DNA of 53,503 bases from Sphingorhabdus sp. (GTDB taxonomy: Bacteria > Pseudomonadota > Alphaproteobacteria > Sphingomonadales > Sphingomonadaceae). The translations under genes and the position numbers were made by a program. Location: positions 1 through 53,503 of the forward strand of contig NZ_JAAVVZ010000017.1 of the NCBI RefSeq assembly GCF_023910635.1. Direction: 5' to 3'. The notes under the pieces are model-generated. The model did no database searches and was not told the origin of the DNA. It saw nothing but the letters and a program-made list of their open reading frames with translations. This document shows, piece after piece, positions 32,089 to 40,992 of this stretch (positions within the stretch are counted from its first letter, which is position 1; each line of letters starts with the position of its first letter).

Positions 32089-33221
32089 GCGGATATTTTT
32101 CCTTGCCGTTGTGCCCCCGCTTGATTGTCTTCCCCTGCTGTAATCTTGCTTTGATAAGGGAGTTCCAACAAAACCTCAAACCCTCCCCCGGCTTTGACAT
32201 AATGTTCAAAGCGTTGGTCCTCACCATAAGCTTGCGACAGACGCTCACGCGTGTTCGCCATGCCGACACCTATGGATAGGCTGTGATCTTGTTGCCCCGG
32301 CTGCAAGCCCGGGCCAGTGTCCGAAACGGTGATCCGCACCCTTTGACCGACGAGTTGAGCGGTCACGGAAATATCAGCGCCCTCTTCCTTAGGCGTCACG
32401 GCATATTTGATGGCATTTTCCACAAGCGGTTGCAGCAACAACGAAGGGACCAATGCATTCTCAACCGCAGGTTCGATGATGAAATATGTCCGCAAGCGTT
32501 CTTCAAACCGCATTTTTTCAATATCGAGATACAGCTTTAGCGTCTCAATTTCCTGAGTCAGCGGCACTTTCGCCGCAGCCTCGTTGATCAACGTAAACCG
32601 CAAAAATGAGGACAGCCGCGAAAGCATGGCGTTGGCTTGATCCGTCTGTTTCAACAGCACTAAGGTCGAAATGCTATTCAATGTATTGAAAAGGAAATGG
32701 GGGTTGAGCTGATAACGCAGCATCGTAAGCTGCGCGCTGGTCGCCTGCGCCTCCAACCGCATCATCTGGTCGGCTTGCTCTTCAGCGCGCACAAAATAAT
32801 TGATGGCGTAATATAATGCGGACCATGCCGCCAGCAGCACCGAGTTAATGTAAATCGCCGCCAGCCATAACTGGGCAAAAGGCGTTTCATCAACTCCATC
32901 ACGAATGGTTTGAAGCACCCACACGTCCAAATAGGCATAGCCAAGCGTCGCGAGTGAGACAGACACGAAGGTCAGGCTCCACGTGATAAACGGCCGCTGC
33001 CCAATCAAGAACCGGTATATCACCGAAAGAAGCAGCGTGATCGAATAGCCCGTCACCGCAGAAATCAGGATTGGCACCAGGAAGCTGACGGGCTGCCCCT
33101 GCGCAATACCCGACGCAGCGCGCAGAATGACCGCGCCGGCCCAACCAGCCGAGTGCAAGTTCCAAAAAGCGCGGTTCTTGTCCGCGAAGAAGGGTTTATC
33201 TGTAAGCTCTAATACCGCCAT
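32085..33221 (-). CDS. LytS/YehU-type sensor histidine kinase
   Basis: A 378-residue membrane kinase partnering the LytTR regulator. Four hydrophobic segments lie in residues 25-140 (about 25-42, 47-70, 80-100, 118-142). The His_kinase domain with the phosphoacceptor His175 in QLNPHFLFNTLNSIS follows, then a degenerate HATPase domain ending SIGVGMANTRERLSQ. The extracellular signal is unknown. It overlaps the regulator by 4 bp and is divergent from the HD-domain gene. Confidence 0.92.
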   Translation of the reverse strand: MAVLELTDKPFFADKNRAFWNLHSAGWAGAVILRAASGIAQGQPVSFLVPILISAVTGYSITLLLSVIYRFLIGQRPFITWSLTFVSVSLATLGYAYLDVWVLQTIRDGVDETPFAQLWLAAIYINSVLLAAWSALYYAINYFVRAEEQADQMMRLEAQATSAQLTMLRYQLNPHFLFNTLNSISTLVLLKQTDQANAMLSRLSSFLRFTLINEAAAKVPLTQEIETLKLYLDIEKMRFEERLRTYFIIEPAVENALVPSLLLQPLVENAIKYAVTPKEEGADISVTAQLVGQRVRITVSDTGPGLQPGQQDHSLSIGVGMANTRERLSQAYGEDQRFEHYVKAGGGFEVLLELPYQSKITAGEDNQAGAQRQGKISA

Positions 33222-33310
33222 ATATTCGGTCTAGCCGCATTTCGCGCCCGCATGAAGCCCTTGTTTCGTCTGCCAACGATGTTAAACGTCAAAGGTGAGA
33301 GGATAGCAAA

Positions 33311-33904
33311 ATGGACAGCCAAGAAGACCGCGCACATTTTCATGATATGTCGCAGAGCACGCAAGAGGATTGGCAGATCATCATGCGGCACAATATCCCG
33401 TTTTCGCAAGATGGCGGTCGCCGGATTTTGGACCATCTCAAATTGCTTGATGGGGATTTCGGTGGGTTCGCGGTCGACCGGCTGACGCATTCGTTACAAA
33501 CCGCGACGCGCGCGCATCGTGATGGCCGGGATGAGGATTATGTCGTGATGGCTTTGCTCCACGACATTGGTGATACGCTGGGCGCGGCCAACCATCCGGA
33601 CATCGCCGCCGCCATATTAAAGCCGTTCGTTTCGGAAAAGCTCCTTTGGATTGTGCAAAATCATGGCATTTTCCAAGGACAAAATTTCTTCCACCATCTG
33701 GGCCTTGACCGCGACATGCGTGAGCAGTTTCGCGGGCATGAGTGGTTTGCCGATACCGAAGAGTTTATCGACAAATATGACTGCCCATCCTTTGATCCGG
33801 ATTATGACACGCTCCCGCTCGCATTTTTTGAACCGATGGTGATGAAGCTTTTCCGTAGTCCGCTCAATAGCATCTACAAGCGTGCGGCAGAGGCAGTCGC
33901 TTAA
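33311..33904 (+). CDS. HD-domain protein, PhnZ/TmpB-like
   Basis: A 197-residue HD-domain protein with His60, the HD pair His84-Asp85 in ALLHDIGD, His95 (NHPD) and His118 (QNHGIF). The layout of HSLQTA, then LLHDIGD, then a later His, resembles the diiron HD oxygenase group around PhnZ/TmpB more than signalling phosphodiesterases. Substrate is unknown; no phosphonate genes are adjacent. A GAGAGGATAGC stretch precedes the ATG. A possible hairpin (GGTCAG/CTGACC, about 33966-33985) follows the gene. Confidence 0.75.
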   Translation: MDSQEDRAHFHDMSQSTQEDWQIIMRHNIPFSQDGGRRILDHLKLLDGDFGGFAVDRLTHSLQTATRAHRDGRDEDYVVMALLHDIGDTLGAANHPDIAAAILKPFVSEKLLWIVQNHGIFQGQNFFHHLGLDRDMREQFRGHEWFADTEEFIDKYDCPSFDPDYDTLPLAFFEPMVMKLFRSPLNSIYKRAAEAVA

Positions 33905-34022
33905 ACCAGCCAGTTTGCCAGCGCCCTTATATTGCGGGACATGCATGCCTATCTTCATATATCTGGGTCAGTGCATCCTGACCTAGCAAAAAACCTGCAC
34001 GCCGCCCCCGAAGGAAAATATC

Positions 34023-34148
34023 ATGGCGAAGAGCCAAAAGAAATCGAGCCGCGAAGTCCGCAAGCCAAAGGCCGAAAAGCCCAAGAAGCAAAACGCGTCG
34101 AACCCGTCAACGAAGGGCAATCCAGCGAGCTTGGCGACAAAAAGCTGA
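34023..34148 (+). CDS. small Lys-rich protein, 41 residues
   Basis: ATG at 34023 with AAGGA eight bases upstream, stop TGA at 34146-34148. It encodes a strongly basic, low-complexity peptide (starts MAKSQKKSSREVRKPKAEK, ends LATKS) with Lys, Arg, Ser, Asn and Pro dominant and no hydrophobic segment. The base-three pattern is codon-like and the ribosome site is clear, so I call it a real gene. It could bind nucleic acid or ribosomes, but this is speculation; similar short basic proteins are found in related genomes. Confidence 0.6.
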   Translation: MAKSQKKSSREVRKPKAEKPKKQNASNPSTKGNPASLATKS

Positions 34149-34233
34149 GGCTTTAACGCTTAGACGCTGACCGCTATATGGGTAAGGCGGAGTGGCACCC
34201 AAAAACGTCACCCCCCCGACCATCGCCCCACAA

Positions 34234-34370
34234 CCGTCACCCTGAACTTGGTTCAGGGTCCATTTATCGTCTCTACCCTTCGGCCTGTGTGGCACGATGG
34301 ATGCTGAACCGAGTTCAGCATGACGTTTGGGGGAAACGCGTCGTCTTTTCCCCGTCGCCCCAGCGTAGGC
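34234..34370. repeat. intergenic repeat unit A, copy 1
   Basis: It contains two perfect hairpins, ACCCTGAAC/GTTCAGGGT and ATGCTGAAC/GTTCAGCAT, joined by about 45 bp, then a CCCCGTCGCCCCAGCG tail. Copy 2 starts 181 bp further along and is about 90% identical by eye. The CACCCTGAACTTG...CAGGGT part is a common sphingomonad dispersed repeat. It lies between convergent genes, so it may act as a bidirectional transcription barrier. Confidence 0.8.
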
Positions 34371-34414
34371 TGGAGTGACGGTACTTATGGGGGATTAGAC
34401 ATTTTGCCTTCTTA

Positions 34415-34546
34415 CCGTCACCCTGAACTTGTTTCAGGGTCCATTTATCAGCCGAAAACTTCGGCCTGCGTGGCACGATGGATGCTGAACCGAGTTCAGC
34501 ATGACATTTGGGAGAAACGCGCTCTCTTATCCCCGTCGCCCCAGCG
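34415..34546. repeat. intergenic repeat unit A, copy 2
   Basis: Second tandem copy with the same two hairpins (ACCCTGAAC with loop TTG and one T-for-G change; ATGCTGAAC/GTTCAGCAT) and the same CCCCGTCGCCCCAGCG tail. It ends 2 bp from the stop codon of the glutamate dehydrogenase gene (34549). Together the two units fill the 400-bp gene-free stretch between the 41-residue gene and that stop; nothing else coding is seen there. Confidence 0.8.
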
Positions 34547-34548
34547 CT

Positions 34549-37500
34549 TTAACGCCCGAGCAATACCCGCGCCTGCCCCGCGACTTGTGCCAACATGGCG
34601 GGGGTCGGCGCACCCGTCATCTGGGCACGGTCCACCATCGCCTTGAACGCCCGCACGCGCACCGCGTTGGCCACCAACCAGTCTTGCGTATCCTCAAGCG
34701 ATTTTTTTGCCGCACGACGCCGCAGAAAGTCCAGACGCATGGTTTGGAAGTCTCGTGCGAGGCCAGCAACCAGCAACCGTTCCCACGGATCGTGCGGGTC
34801 GACCTGCATTGCGGTTCCCTGCGCCCAACTTAAACCCAGCGCATCGCCAAGGGCGGTAAAGGCGCGCGTCAATGCGGTCACATCGCCCTTTTGCGTGGAT
34901 GAAAGCGCCGCCAGACCAATTGCGCCATCCAACTGCGCCAATTGCACCAGACGGTCCGCGATTTTGCGTGGCGCGCCATTTTCGGTCAACCGCGCGCCAA
35001 AGCGTTCGGTCTGAAGCCGGACATCATGGGGCAATAGCCCGTCCAATGCCGCCGTTAGCTTTTGCACCACGGGCGCATACACCCCCGTGGCCGCAGCGAC
35101 ATCGCGACCTTCATGGGCATTGCGGATGATATCCGCCATTTGCGCGCGCACTTCTAAGGCCGCTTGATGGAATAGCATCAGCCGCGTGGATTCCGGCATC
35201 GCTGTCGTATCAATGGCATTCCACAAGGAAGGCAGATCGTAAATGCTCTCGGCAATGGCAAAGGCCGCAGCAACATCGCCAAGACTACAGCCTTCCTCTT
35301 CCGCCAATTCAAATGGGTGCAACATGCCAAGCCGGTTGATCATGCGGTTGGCCAATTTCGTGGCGATAATTTCCTTGCGTAGCCGGTGTCCCAAAATCGC
35401 CGACTTATGCGATTTGACCATCATGTCCGGGAATGCCGCCAGAAGTTCGCCGTCCATCGACTTGTCCTGCGTCAAAGGTGCTTCCTCAACCCCATCCTGC
35501 GCCGCAAGCTTTGCTGTGGAGAGCAATATCGCCAATTCTGGCCGCGTTAGGCCATGCCCTTCGCTGGCACGGCGGAACAGTTCTTCATTGGGCGCAAGCC
35601 CCTCGACCACACGGTCCAGTCGGCCAGCACCTTCAAAAATTTCGATAAGCCTTACATAGGCTGGCAAATCACCCGCGCCGCCGGTTTCCGCGATGGACAA
35701 GGCAAGCGTCTGAAGACGGTTATCCTCCAACACCAAATGCGCCACCGCATCGGTCATCTCCGCAAGTAAGACGTTGCGGGCTGGCTCCTTCAACTTGCCT
35801 GCGCGCATTTGCGCATTCAGCGCGATTTTGATGTTCACTTCATTGTCGGAACAATCGACACCAGCGCTGTTGTCGATGAAGTCTGTATTGATACGGCCAC
35901 CGCGCAAGGCATAACCAATGCGTCCAGCCTGCGTCACGCCAAGGTTCGCGCCCTCGCCAATGACTTGTGCCCGCAGTTCTGCGCCGTTCACACGAATAAA
36001 GTCATTGCCAGGGTCGCCGACGTCCAAATGGCTTTCGCTCCGGTCCTTGATATAGGTTCCTATTCCGCCGAACCACATCAATTGAACCGGCGCTTTTAGT
36101 ATCGCGGTCATCAATACCGATGGTTCAATTTCCTTTGCATCAATGCCCAACAAGCTTCTGATTTCAGATGTTGTTTTGATGATCTTATCCGTACGCGCGA
36201 ACACGCCGCCGCCCTTGGAGATCAACTTTGCGTCATAATCGAGCCAGCTCGAACGCGGCAGGTTGAACAACCGCTGACGTTCTTTCCAACTGGTCGCGGG
36301 ATCAGGATCGGGATCAAGGAAAATGTGGCGATGGTCGAACGCGGCGACAACTTTCAATGTCTTTGAAAGCAACATGCCGTTGCCAAAGACGTCACCGGAC
36401 ATATCGCCGACGCCAGCCACCGTGACCGGTTCCTTTTGGACATCAATACCCATCTCGGCAAAATGGCGCTGCACCGATAGCCAGCCGCCCTTTGCGGTAA
36501 TGCCCATCGCCTTATGGTCATAACCGACCGATCCACCGCTCGCAAACGCATCGCCAAGCCAGAAATTGCGTTCCAGCGCGATGGCGTTCGCGGTGTCGGA
36601 GAATGTCGCCGTGCCCTTGTCGGCAGCCACAACGAAATAGGGATCGTCGCCGTCATGGATCACCACATTATCGGGATGGACGACCCGGTCGTTCACGATG
36701 TTGTCGGTAATCGACAGCAAGGTCCGGATGAAGATTTTATAGGCCTCTGTGCCTTCGGCAAACCATGCATCGCGGTCGACGCGCATATCGGGTAGTCGCT
36801 TGGGGTAGAAGCCGCCTTTTGCCCCGGTCGGCACGATAACTGCGTTTTTAACGCGCTGCGCCTTCATCAGGCCCAAAACCTCGGTGCGGAAGTCATCACG
36901 CCTGTCGGACCAGCGCAAGCCACCGCGCGCCACCGGGCCAGCGCGCAAGTGAATGCCCTCCACGCGGGGCGAATAAACAAACACCTCACGCCAAGGCTTC
37001 GGCGCAGGCAGGCCGGGCACTTTTGCGCAATCCAGTTTGAACGCCAAGGCTTCGGCCGCTGCTGCGGAAAACGCATTAGTGCGCAATGTTGCCAGCACCA
37101 CCGCCAAAAACCGCCGCAGGATTCGATCTTCGTCAATCGCCGAAACCGCCGCCAAATCAGCGTTGATTAATTTTTGATATTTTGCCGCTTCCTTGTCGCG
37201 GCTGCCGTTGGTTGCAGGATTATGCAAGGCATCAAACAACGATATGATGGACCGCGTCACATTGGCGTTTTTGGCCAAGGCGGACACCACCGTTGGCATC
37301 CCATATGCTACACCTGTTTGGCGTAAATAGCGGTAATATGCGCGCAGCCAGATGACCGATTGCGGCGCAAGCCCACCAATCGTAACGAGTTGGTTGAAAA
37401 CGTCATTTTCAAAACTGCCGTCCAAAACTTGGCTCAGCGCACCTTCAAGGACCTGCGGCTTTTCGACGACGGTTGAAATATCACCGCCACGCAAGGCAAG

Positions 37501-39198
37501 ACGGAAGTCATGAATATAATGACCATCGCCCAATGCGGTTGGCGATTCCTCCAAAACATCAAAACCGAAATTCTCCAGCGCTGGCACGACATCGCTCAAC
37601 GGCAATGCGCCGCCATTGCTGTAAATTTTTAGGCGTAGCTTGCCATCTTCTACGAACAGCCGGGTGATCTTGCTGTGGTCGCGTTCCATGGCGAGCAAGC
37701 CAATCATGTCCCGCGCAGCTTCGTCGGTCGAATAGGTGCTGCGATAATTGGCCGGGAACCCGGCCCCATATCGGACAAGCATGGCGGCGGCGCGCTTTTC
37801 ATCGGTCAGATGTGCCAATGCCGCCTCAACCGCTGGCTCCCACCCACGCACCATCAGCTCAAGCTTTGCATCCAGGCTAGCTTCGTCCACTGTCTGTCCA
37901 CGGTCCGGCAGATCTAGCGTATACCGCAGCAAGGCTACGCCGCCATCTTCCAAACCGATTGTCCAGCCTAATAAAGACCCGCCCGTGGCATCCATCAGCA
38001 TCGTCTGGATCTGCTTACGGATGCCCGTGGATACGTCGTCGCGTGGCAACCATACAAAGATATACAAATGACGTCCAAGTGGCGACCGCAGCGCAATCAG
38101 CTTGGGGCGCGGTCGGTCCGTTAGCGACATGGCGGTCAGCGTTACGCGTTCCAGATCATCCAGCTTGAGCGCGACCAAAAGGTCGTGCGGCAGCGCCGTG
38201 AGCGCATGGGCCATCGCCTTGCCAGCATGGCCCGAAGGGTCGAAGCCATAACGCGCCATCAACGAAGCCAGATGCGTTCTGAGCACAGGTATGGTTTCCG
38301 GAGCAGTTGCAAGCGCCGCGCTGGTCCAAAGCCCTGCTGCGACGGCTAAGCCTGTTACCCGATCTCCCGTTTGCACCGGCATAACGATTAGGTCCAATTG
38401 AACACTGCGGTGGACATTGGAAACACGGTTGGATTTCAGCACCAAGGGCGCGATGCCCCCGGCTTCAAACCAGTTGATAGCAAGGCTGACGCTATCTTCC
38501 GAAAGCACGGGGGCGTCGCTCACGCGCGACAATCCAAGGCGGTTGGAACGCGTGCCATCGCTGCTGATCCGTTCATGCGCCAATATGGTCATATTATTAT
38601 CATGGAACCAACGGATTAGCGCGGTACCTTCGCTATCAGGCAGGCTGTCGGCGTCGGCGGACAAGGCCGCGAGCATGTCGCGCCAATCCGTCACCGCACC
38701 GCGAACGTCGGCGAGAACAGCCGCCAAATGCGCTTCAAGCTGACGGCGTTCCTTGGCGTCGACGCGCGCTGTTTCGAGGTAAATGAAGGATTCGCGCGGC
38801 TGCCCATCAATGCGTTTCCGGCTGATTGATGAAAGTGTATTGGCTTCATCGCGGGTAACGCTCAGCACCGGATGAATGATGCGATTCACAGCTATGCCAT
38901 AAGCGGCGACTGCTGCAGACACCGAATCCACCAAAAAGGGCATATCGTCATTATTCAGCGATATGCGCATCATCAAACGGCCATGCGCATCGGTAAAGCT
39001 ATCCAGTGCAATGGCCGCGCTGCCCGCCTTGCGATGCAGGCCGGTTTCGATGGTGAAACGCGCGGCATCCTCCGCCGCTTTGGCGTCAAAACCCTCATTC
39101 TCGCCCGGCAAAGCCGTCTCGGTAAAGGCGCAGACCATATCCTTCAAAAGGGTCTTGTCGATTTTTCCGGTATTTTTAGCAATTTTGGCGGCCGCCAT
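34549..39198 (-). CDS. gdhB: NAD-specific glutamate dehydrogenase, large type
   Basis: Large (about 1549 residues) NAD-dependent enzyme that deaminates glutamate to 2-oxoglutarate. It belongs to the about 170-180 kDa class known from alphaproteobacteria and Pseudomonas. The N-terminal regulatory half is poorly conserved. The catalytic region at about residues 755-790 reads RGGLRWSDRRDDFRTE and then QRVKNAVIVPTGAKGGFYPK, and the Rossmann-like GEGANLGVTQ lies near 1080. The start at 39198 is chosen for GGGGAG eight bases upstream; longer frames to 39306 begin with TTG or lack a site. Allosteric or stress control is typical for the class, but no operator is visible. It completes proline-to-oxoglutarate catabolism with PutA. 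Confidence 0.93.
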   Translation of the reverse strand: MAAAKIAKNTGKIDKTLLKDMVCAFTETALPGENEGFDAKAAEDAARFTIETGLHRKAGSAAIALDSFTDAHGRLMMRISLNNDDMPFLVDSVSAAVAAYGIAVNRIIHPVLSVTRDEANTLSSISRKRIDGQPRESFIYLETARVDAKERRQLEAHLAAVLADVRGAVTDWRDMLAALSADADSLPDSEGTALIRWFHDNNMTILAHERISSDGTRSNRLGLSRVSDAPVLSEDSVSLAINWFEAGGIAPLVLKSNRVSNVHRSVQLDLIVMPVQTGDRVTGLAVAAGLWTSAALATAPETIPVLRTHLASLMARYGFDPSGHAGKAMAHALTALPHDLLVALKLDDLERVTLTAMSLTDRPRPKLIALRSPLGRHLYIFVWLPRDDVSTGIRKQIQTMLMDATGGSLLGWTIGLEDGGVALLRYTLDLPDRGQTVDEASLDAKLELMVRGWEPAVEAALAHLTDEKRAAAMLVRYGAGFPANYRSTYSTDEAARDMIGLLAMERDHSKITRLFVEDGKLRLKIYSNGGALPLSDVVPALENFGFDVLEESPTALGDGHYIHDFRLALRGGDISTVVEKPQVLEGALSQVLDGSFENDVFNQLVTIGGLAPQSVIWLRAYYRYLRQTGVAYGMPTVVSALAKNANVTRSIISLFDALHNPATNGSRDKEAAKYQKLINADLAAVSAIDEDRILRRFLAVVLATLRTNAFSAAAAEALAFKLDCAKVPGLPAPKPWREVFVYSPRVEGIHLRAGPVARGGLRWSDRRDDFRTEVLGLMKAQRVKNAVIVPTGAKGGFYPKRLPDMRVDRDAWFAEGTEAYKIFIRTLLSITDNIVNDRVVHPDNVVIHDGDDPYFVVAADKGTATFSDTANAIALERNFWLGDAFASGGSVGYDHKAMGITAKGGWLSVQRHFAEMGIDVQKEPVTVAGVGDMSGDVFGNGMLLSKTLKVVAAFDHRHIFLDPDPDPATSWKERQRLFNLPRSSWLDYDAKLISKGGGVFARTDKIIKTTSEIRSLLGIDAKEIEPSVLMTAILKAPVQLMWFGGIGTYIKDRSESHLDVGDPGNDFIRVNGAELRAQVIGEGANLGVTQAGRIGYALRGGRINTDFIDNSAGVDCSDNEVNIKIALNAQMRAGKLKEPARNVLLAEMTDAVAHLVLEDNRLQTLALSIAETGGAGDLPAYVRLIEIFEGAGRLDRVVEGLAPNEELFRRASEGHGLTRPELAILLSTAKLAAQDGVEEAPLTQDKSMDGELLAAFPDMMVKSHKSAILGHRLRKEIIATKLANRMINRLGMLHPFELAEEEGCSLGDVAAAFAIAESIYDLPSLWNAIDTTAMPESTRLMLFHQAALEVRAQMADIIRNAHEGRDVAAATGVYAPVVQKLTAALDGLLPHDVRLQTERFGARLTENGAPRKIADRLVQLAQLDGAIGLAALSSTQKGDVTALTRAFTALGDALGLSWAQGTAMQVDPHDPWERLLVAGLARDFQTMRLDFLRRRAAKKSLEDTQDWLVANAVRVRAFKAMVDRAQMTGAPTPAMLAQVAGQARVLLGR

Positions 39199-39316
39199 GA
39201 AATGATCTCCCCAGCCCGCAAGCATCTGGTTATGTGCCATGTTCAACGATAAATTTCGTTGTAATTTTATTACAATACTTATGACGCGCTTCTCAAGCTT
39301 AAACAAGTCGCGTCTG

Positions 39317-39584
39317 TAGGGTCAGGACCTATTAAATCCACCTTCGCGGCGTCAAAATGGCAAAGATATCGAAGTAAAATGTCCGCCGCAGGCAGTCATT
39401 CTGCCTGCAAGGGCATTTTGCTTTGAGATCGAAGCCATTTTGGCGTCCTTCGGATTTGACCCATACTGTCCATTGCCGCGTTGGCAAAGCTAGACTTAGA
39501 ACCACTAAGCCTGCGCTTTGCCGCCTTTCACTGAACAGTATGGCCTCAAACCGCGAAGGTGAATTTAATAGGTCCTGACCCTTA
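39317..39584 (-). mobile_element. three-arm palindromic repeat, copy 2 (MITE-like, inverted)
   Basis: Same element as at 13634, inverted, 268 bp. The terminal repeats read TAGGGTCAGGACCTATTAAA, where copies 1 and 3 have CCACTTAAA. Both ends carry the same two-base change, so the outer stem is kept. In arm 1 the stem is GGCAAAGC/GCTTTGCC, one base pair longer than in copy 1, again changed on both sides. The left end has a TA flank; the right end reads GACCCTTA, with one extra T before TA. It lies upstream of the symporter gene (start 39649) and of the glutamate dehydrogenase gene (start 39198) and may carry or displace promoter elements. Confidence 0.85.
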
Positions 39585-39648
39585 CTTGTTGCGACGGCCA
39601 TTGCTCCTGTGTAGCGTCTTTCGGAACAACGAATGTTCGGAGGGTTGC

Positions 39649-40992
39649 GTGGATAAACGGCTGACATTGTGGATATTGGCAGGAATGATCCTGGGCGTGG
39701 CGGTTGGTTTCGCGGTCCACGTCAGTTTTGCGCCGGATAGCACGCAGTTTGAATATTTAACCAAAACATTCAAACTCCTCTCTGATATATTTCTTAACCT
39801 AATCAAATTGTTGGTTGCCCCCCTGATCCTATCCACGATAGTCGTGGGTATCGCGCATATGGGCGACAGCTCGGCGCTCGGTCGCATCGGTTTTCGCGCC
39901 ATTACATGGTTTATTATCGCCAGCTTTATCTCGATTGGCCTTGGCCTATTGATGGTAAACCTGTTTCAGCCAGGAATCGGTGCGCCAGTGGACAGTATTG
40001 GAAATGCTGCGGCAACCATTGGCGAAGTCAAAAAACTCGACTTTTGGGAATTCATTCTTTCGATTTTCCCCAAAAACGCGTTCGAGGCGATGGCGACAAA
40101 CAATATCTTGCAGATTTTGGTGTTTGCATTGTTCGCAGGCATCGCGCTTTCGGCCTTAGGTGAAAAGGGCGCACCTTTGGTGCGGGGTGCAGAGTCACTT
40201 GCGGAAATGATGCTGCAGATTACGCATTATGTCATGCGCTATGCCCCGGTAGCGGTGTTTGGTGCATTGGCAGCCGTGGTCTCAAAAAGCGGCCTTGCGA
40301 TCCTTGCAACCTATTTAGAACTGGTGACGGAATTCTATCTGTCGCTGGCGTTATTGTGGGTGATTCTGCTGTCGCTGGGCGGCATTTTCCTGGGCCGGCG
40401 TATATGGACACTCATCCGCTACATCCGCGAACCTATGTTGATCGCATTTTCGACAGCATCCAGCGAAGCGGCCCTGCCGAAGCTGTTTGAACAGCTCGAC
40501 CGTTTTGGTGTCCCGCGCCGGATTTCGGGCTTCATGCTGCCATTGGGCTACAGCTTCAACCTTGATGGTTCGATGATGTATATGAGCTTCGCGACCATCT
40601 TCATCGCGCAAGCTTATGGCATTGACCTATCCATCGGCACGCAGATCCTTATCCTGCTCACGCTCATGATTTCGTCCAAGGGCGTCGCCGCCGTGCCGCG
40701 CGCGTCGTTGGTGGTGATTACCGGCACGCTGGCGATGTTCGACCTTCCGGTGGAAGGCGTCGCGCTCATCCTTGCGATTGACCAATTCCTCGATATGGGC
40801 CGCACCGCGACCAATGTCGTCGGCAACGCCGTTGCAACGTCCGTCATCACCAAATGGGAGGGCATGTTGGAGGTTGAGGAACCCGATTATGTTGAACCGC
40901 CGCATGCACCCGCGCACACCATAGCGGACGGGAAAGCGGGGCTAGACCTCGCAGAAGATATGGTCACTGACGCGCGAAAGACGAAGCTTTAA
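39649..40992 (+). CDS. dicarboxylate/amino acid:cation symporter (DAACS family)
   Basis: Inner-membrane Na+/H+-coupled transporter of glutamate, aspartate or C4-dicarboxylates, about 447 residues. Family signatures include the reentrant loop AFSTASSEAALPKLFEQLDRFG (about residue 265) and GYSFNLDGSMMYMSFATIFIAQ (about 304), with SSKGVAAVPRASLVVI after it. The start is the GTG at 39649, preceded by GGAGG at 5-6 nt. The longer ATG-led frame begins in the adjacent repeat and is discarded. The stop overlaps the convergent methyltransferase stop in a TTAA (40989-40992). Its place next to the glutamate dehydrogenase gene supports glutamate uptake, but specificity is inference. Confidence 0.92.
   Translation: MDKRLTLWILAGMILGVAVGFAVHVSFAPDSTQFEYLTKTFKLLSDIFLNLIKLLVAPLILSTIVVGIAHMGDSSALGRIGFRAITWFIIASFISIGLGLLMVNLFQPGIGAPVDSIGNAAATIGEVKKLDFWEFILSIFPKNAFEAMATNNILQILVFALFAGIALSALGEKGAPLVRGAESLAEMMLQITHYVMRYAPVAVFGALAAVVSKSGLAILATYLELVTEFYLSLALLWVILLSLGGIFLGRRIWTLIRYIREPMLIAFSTASSEAALPKLFEQLDRFGVPRRISGFMLPLGYSFNLDGSMMYMSFATIFIAQAYGIDLSIGTQILILLTLMISSKGVAAVPRASLVVITGTLAMFDLPVEGVALILAIDQFLDMGRTATNVVGNAVATSVITKWEGMLEVEEPDYVEPPHAPAHTIADGKAGLDLAEDMVTDARKTKL

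Noticed and set aside
34178-34646. Open frames across the tandem repeats before the glutamate dehydrogenase gene
   Set aside because: They arise from the repeated palindromes, run into the 3' end of the opposing real gene and have no start signals.
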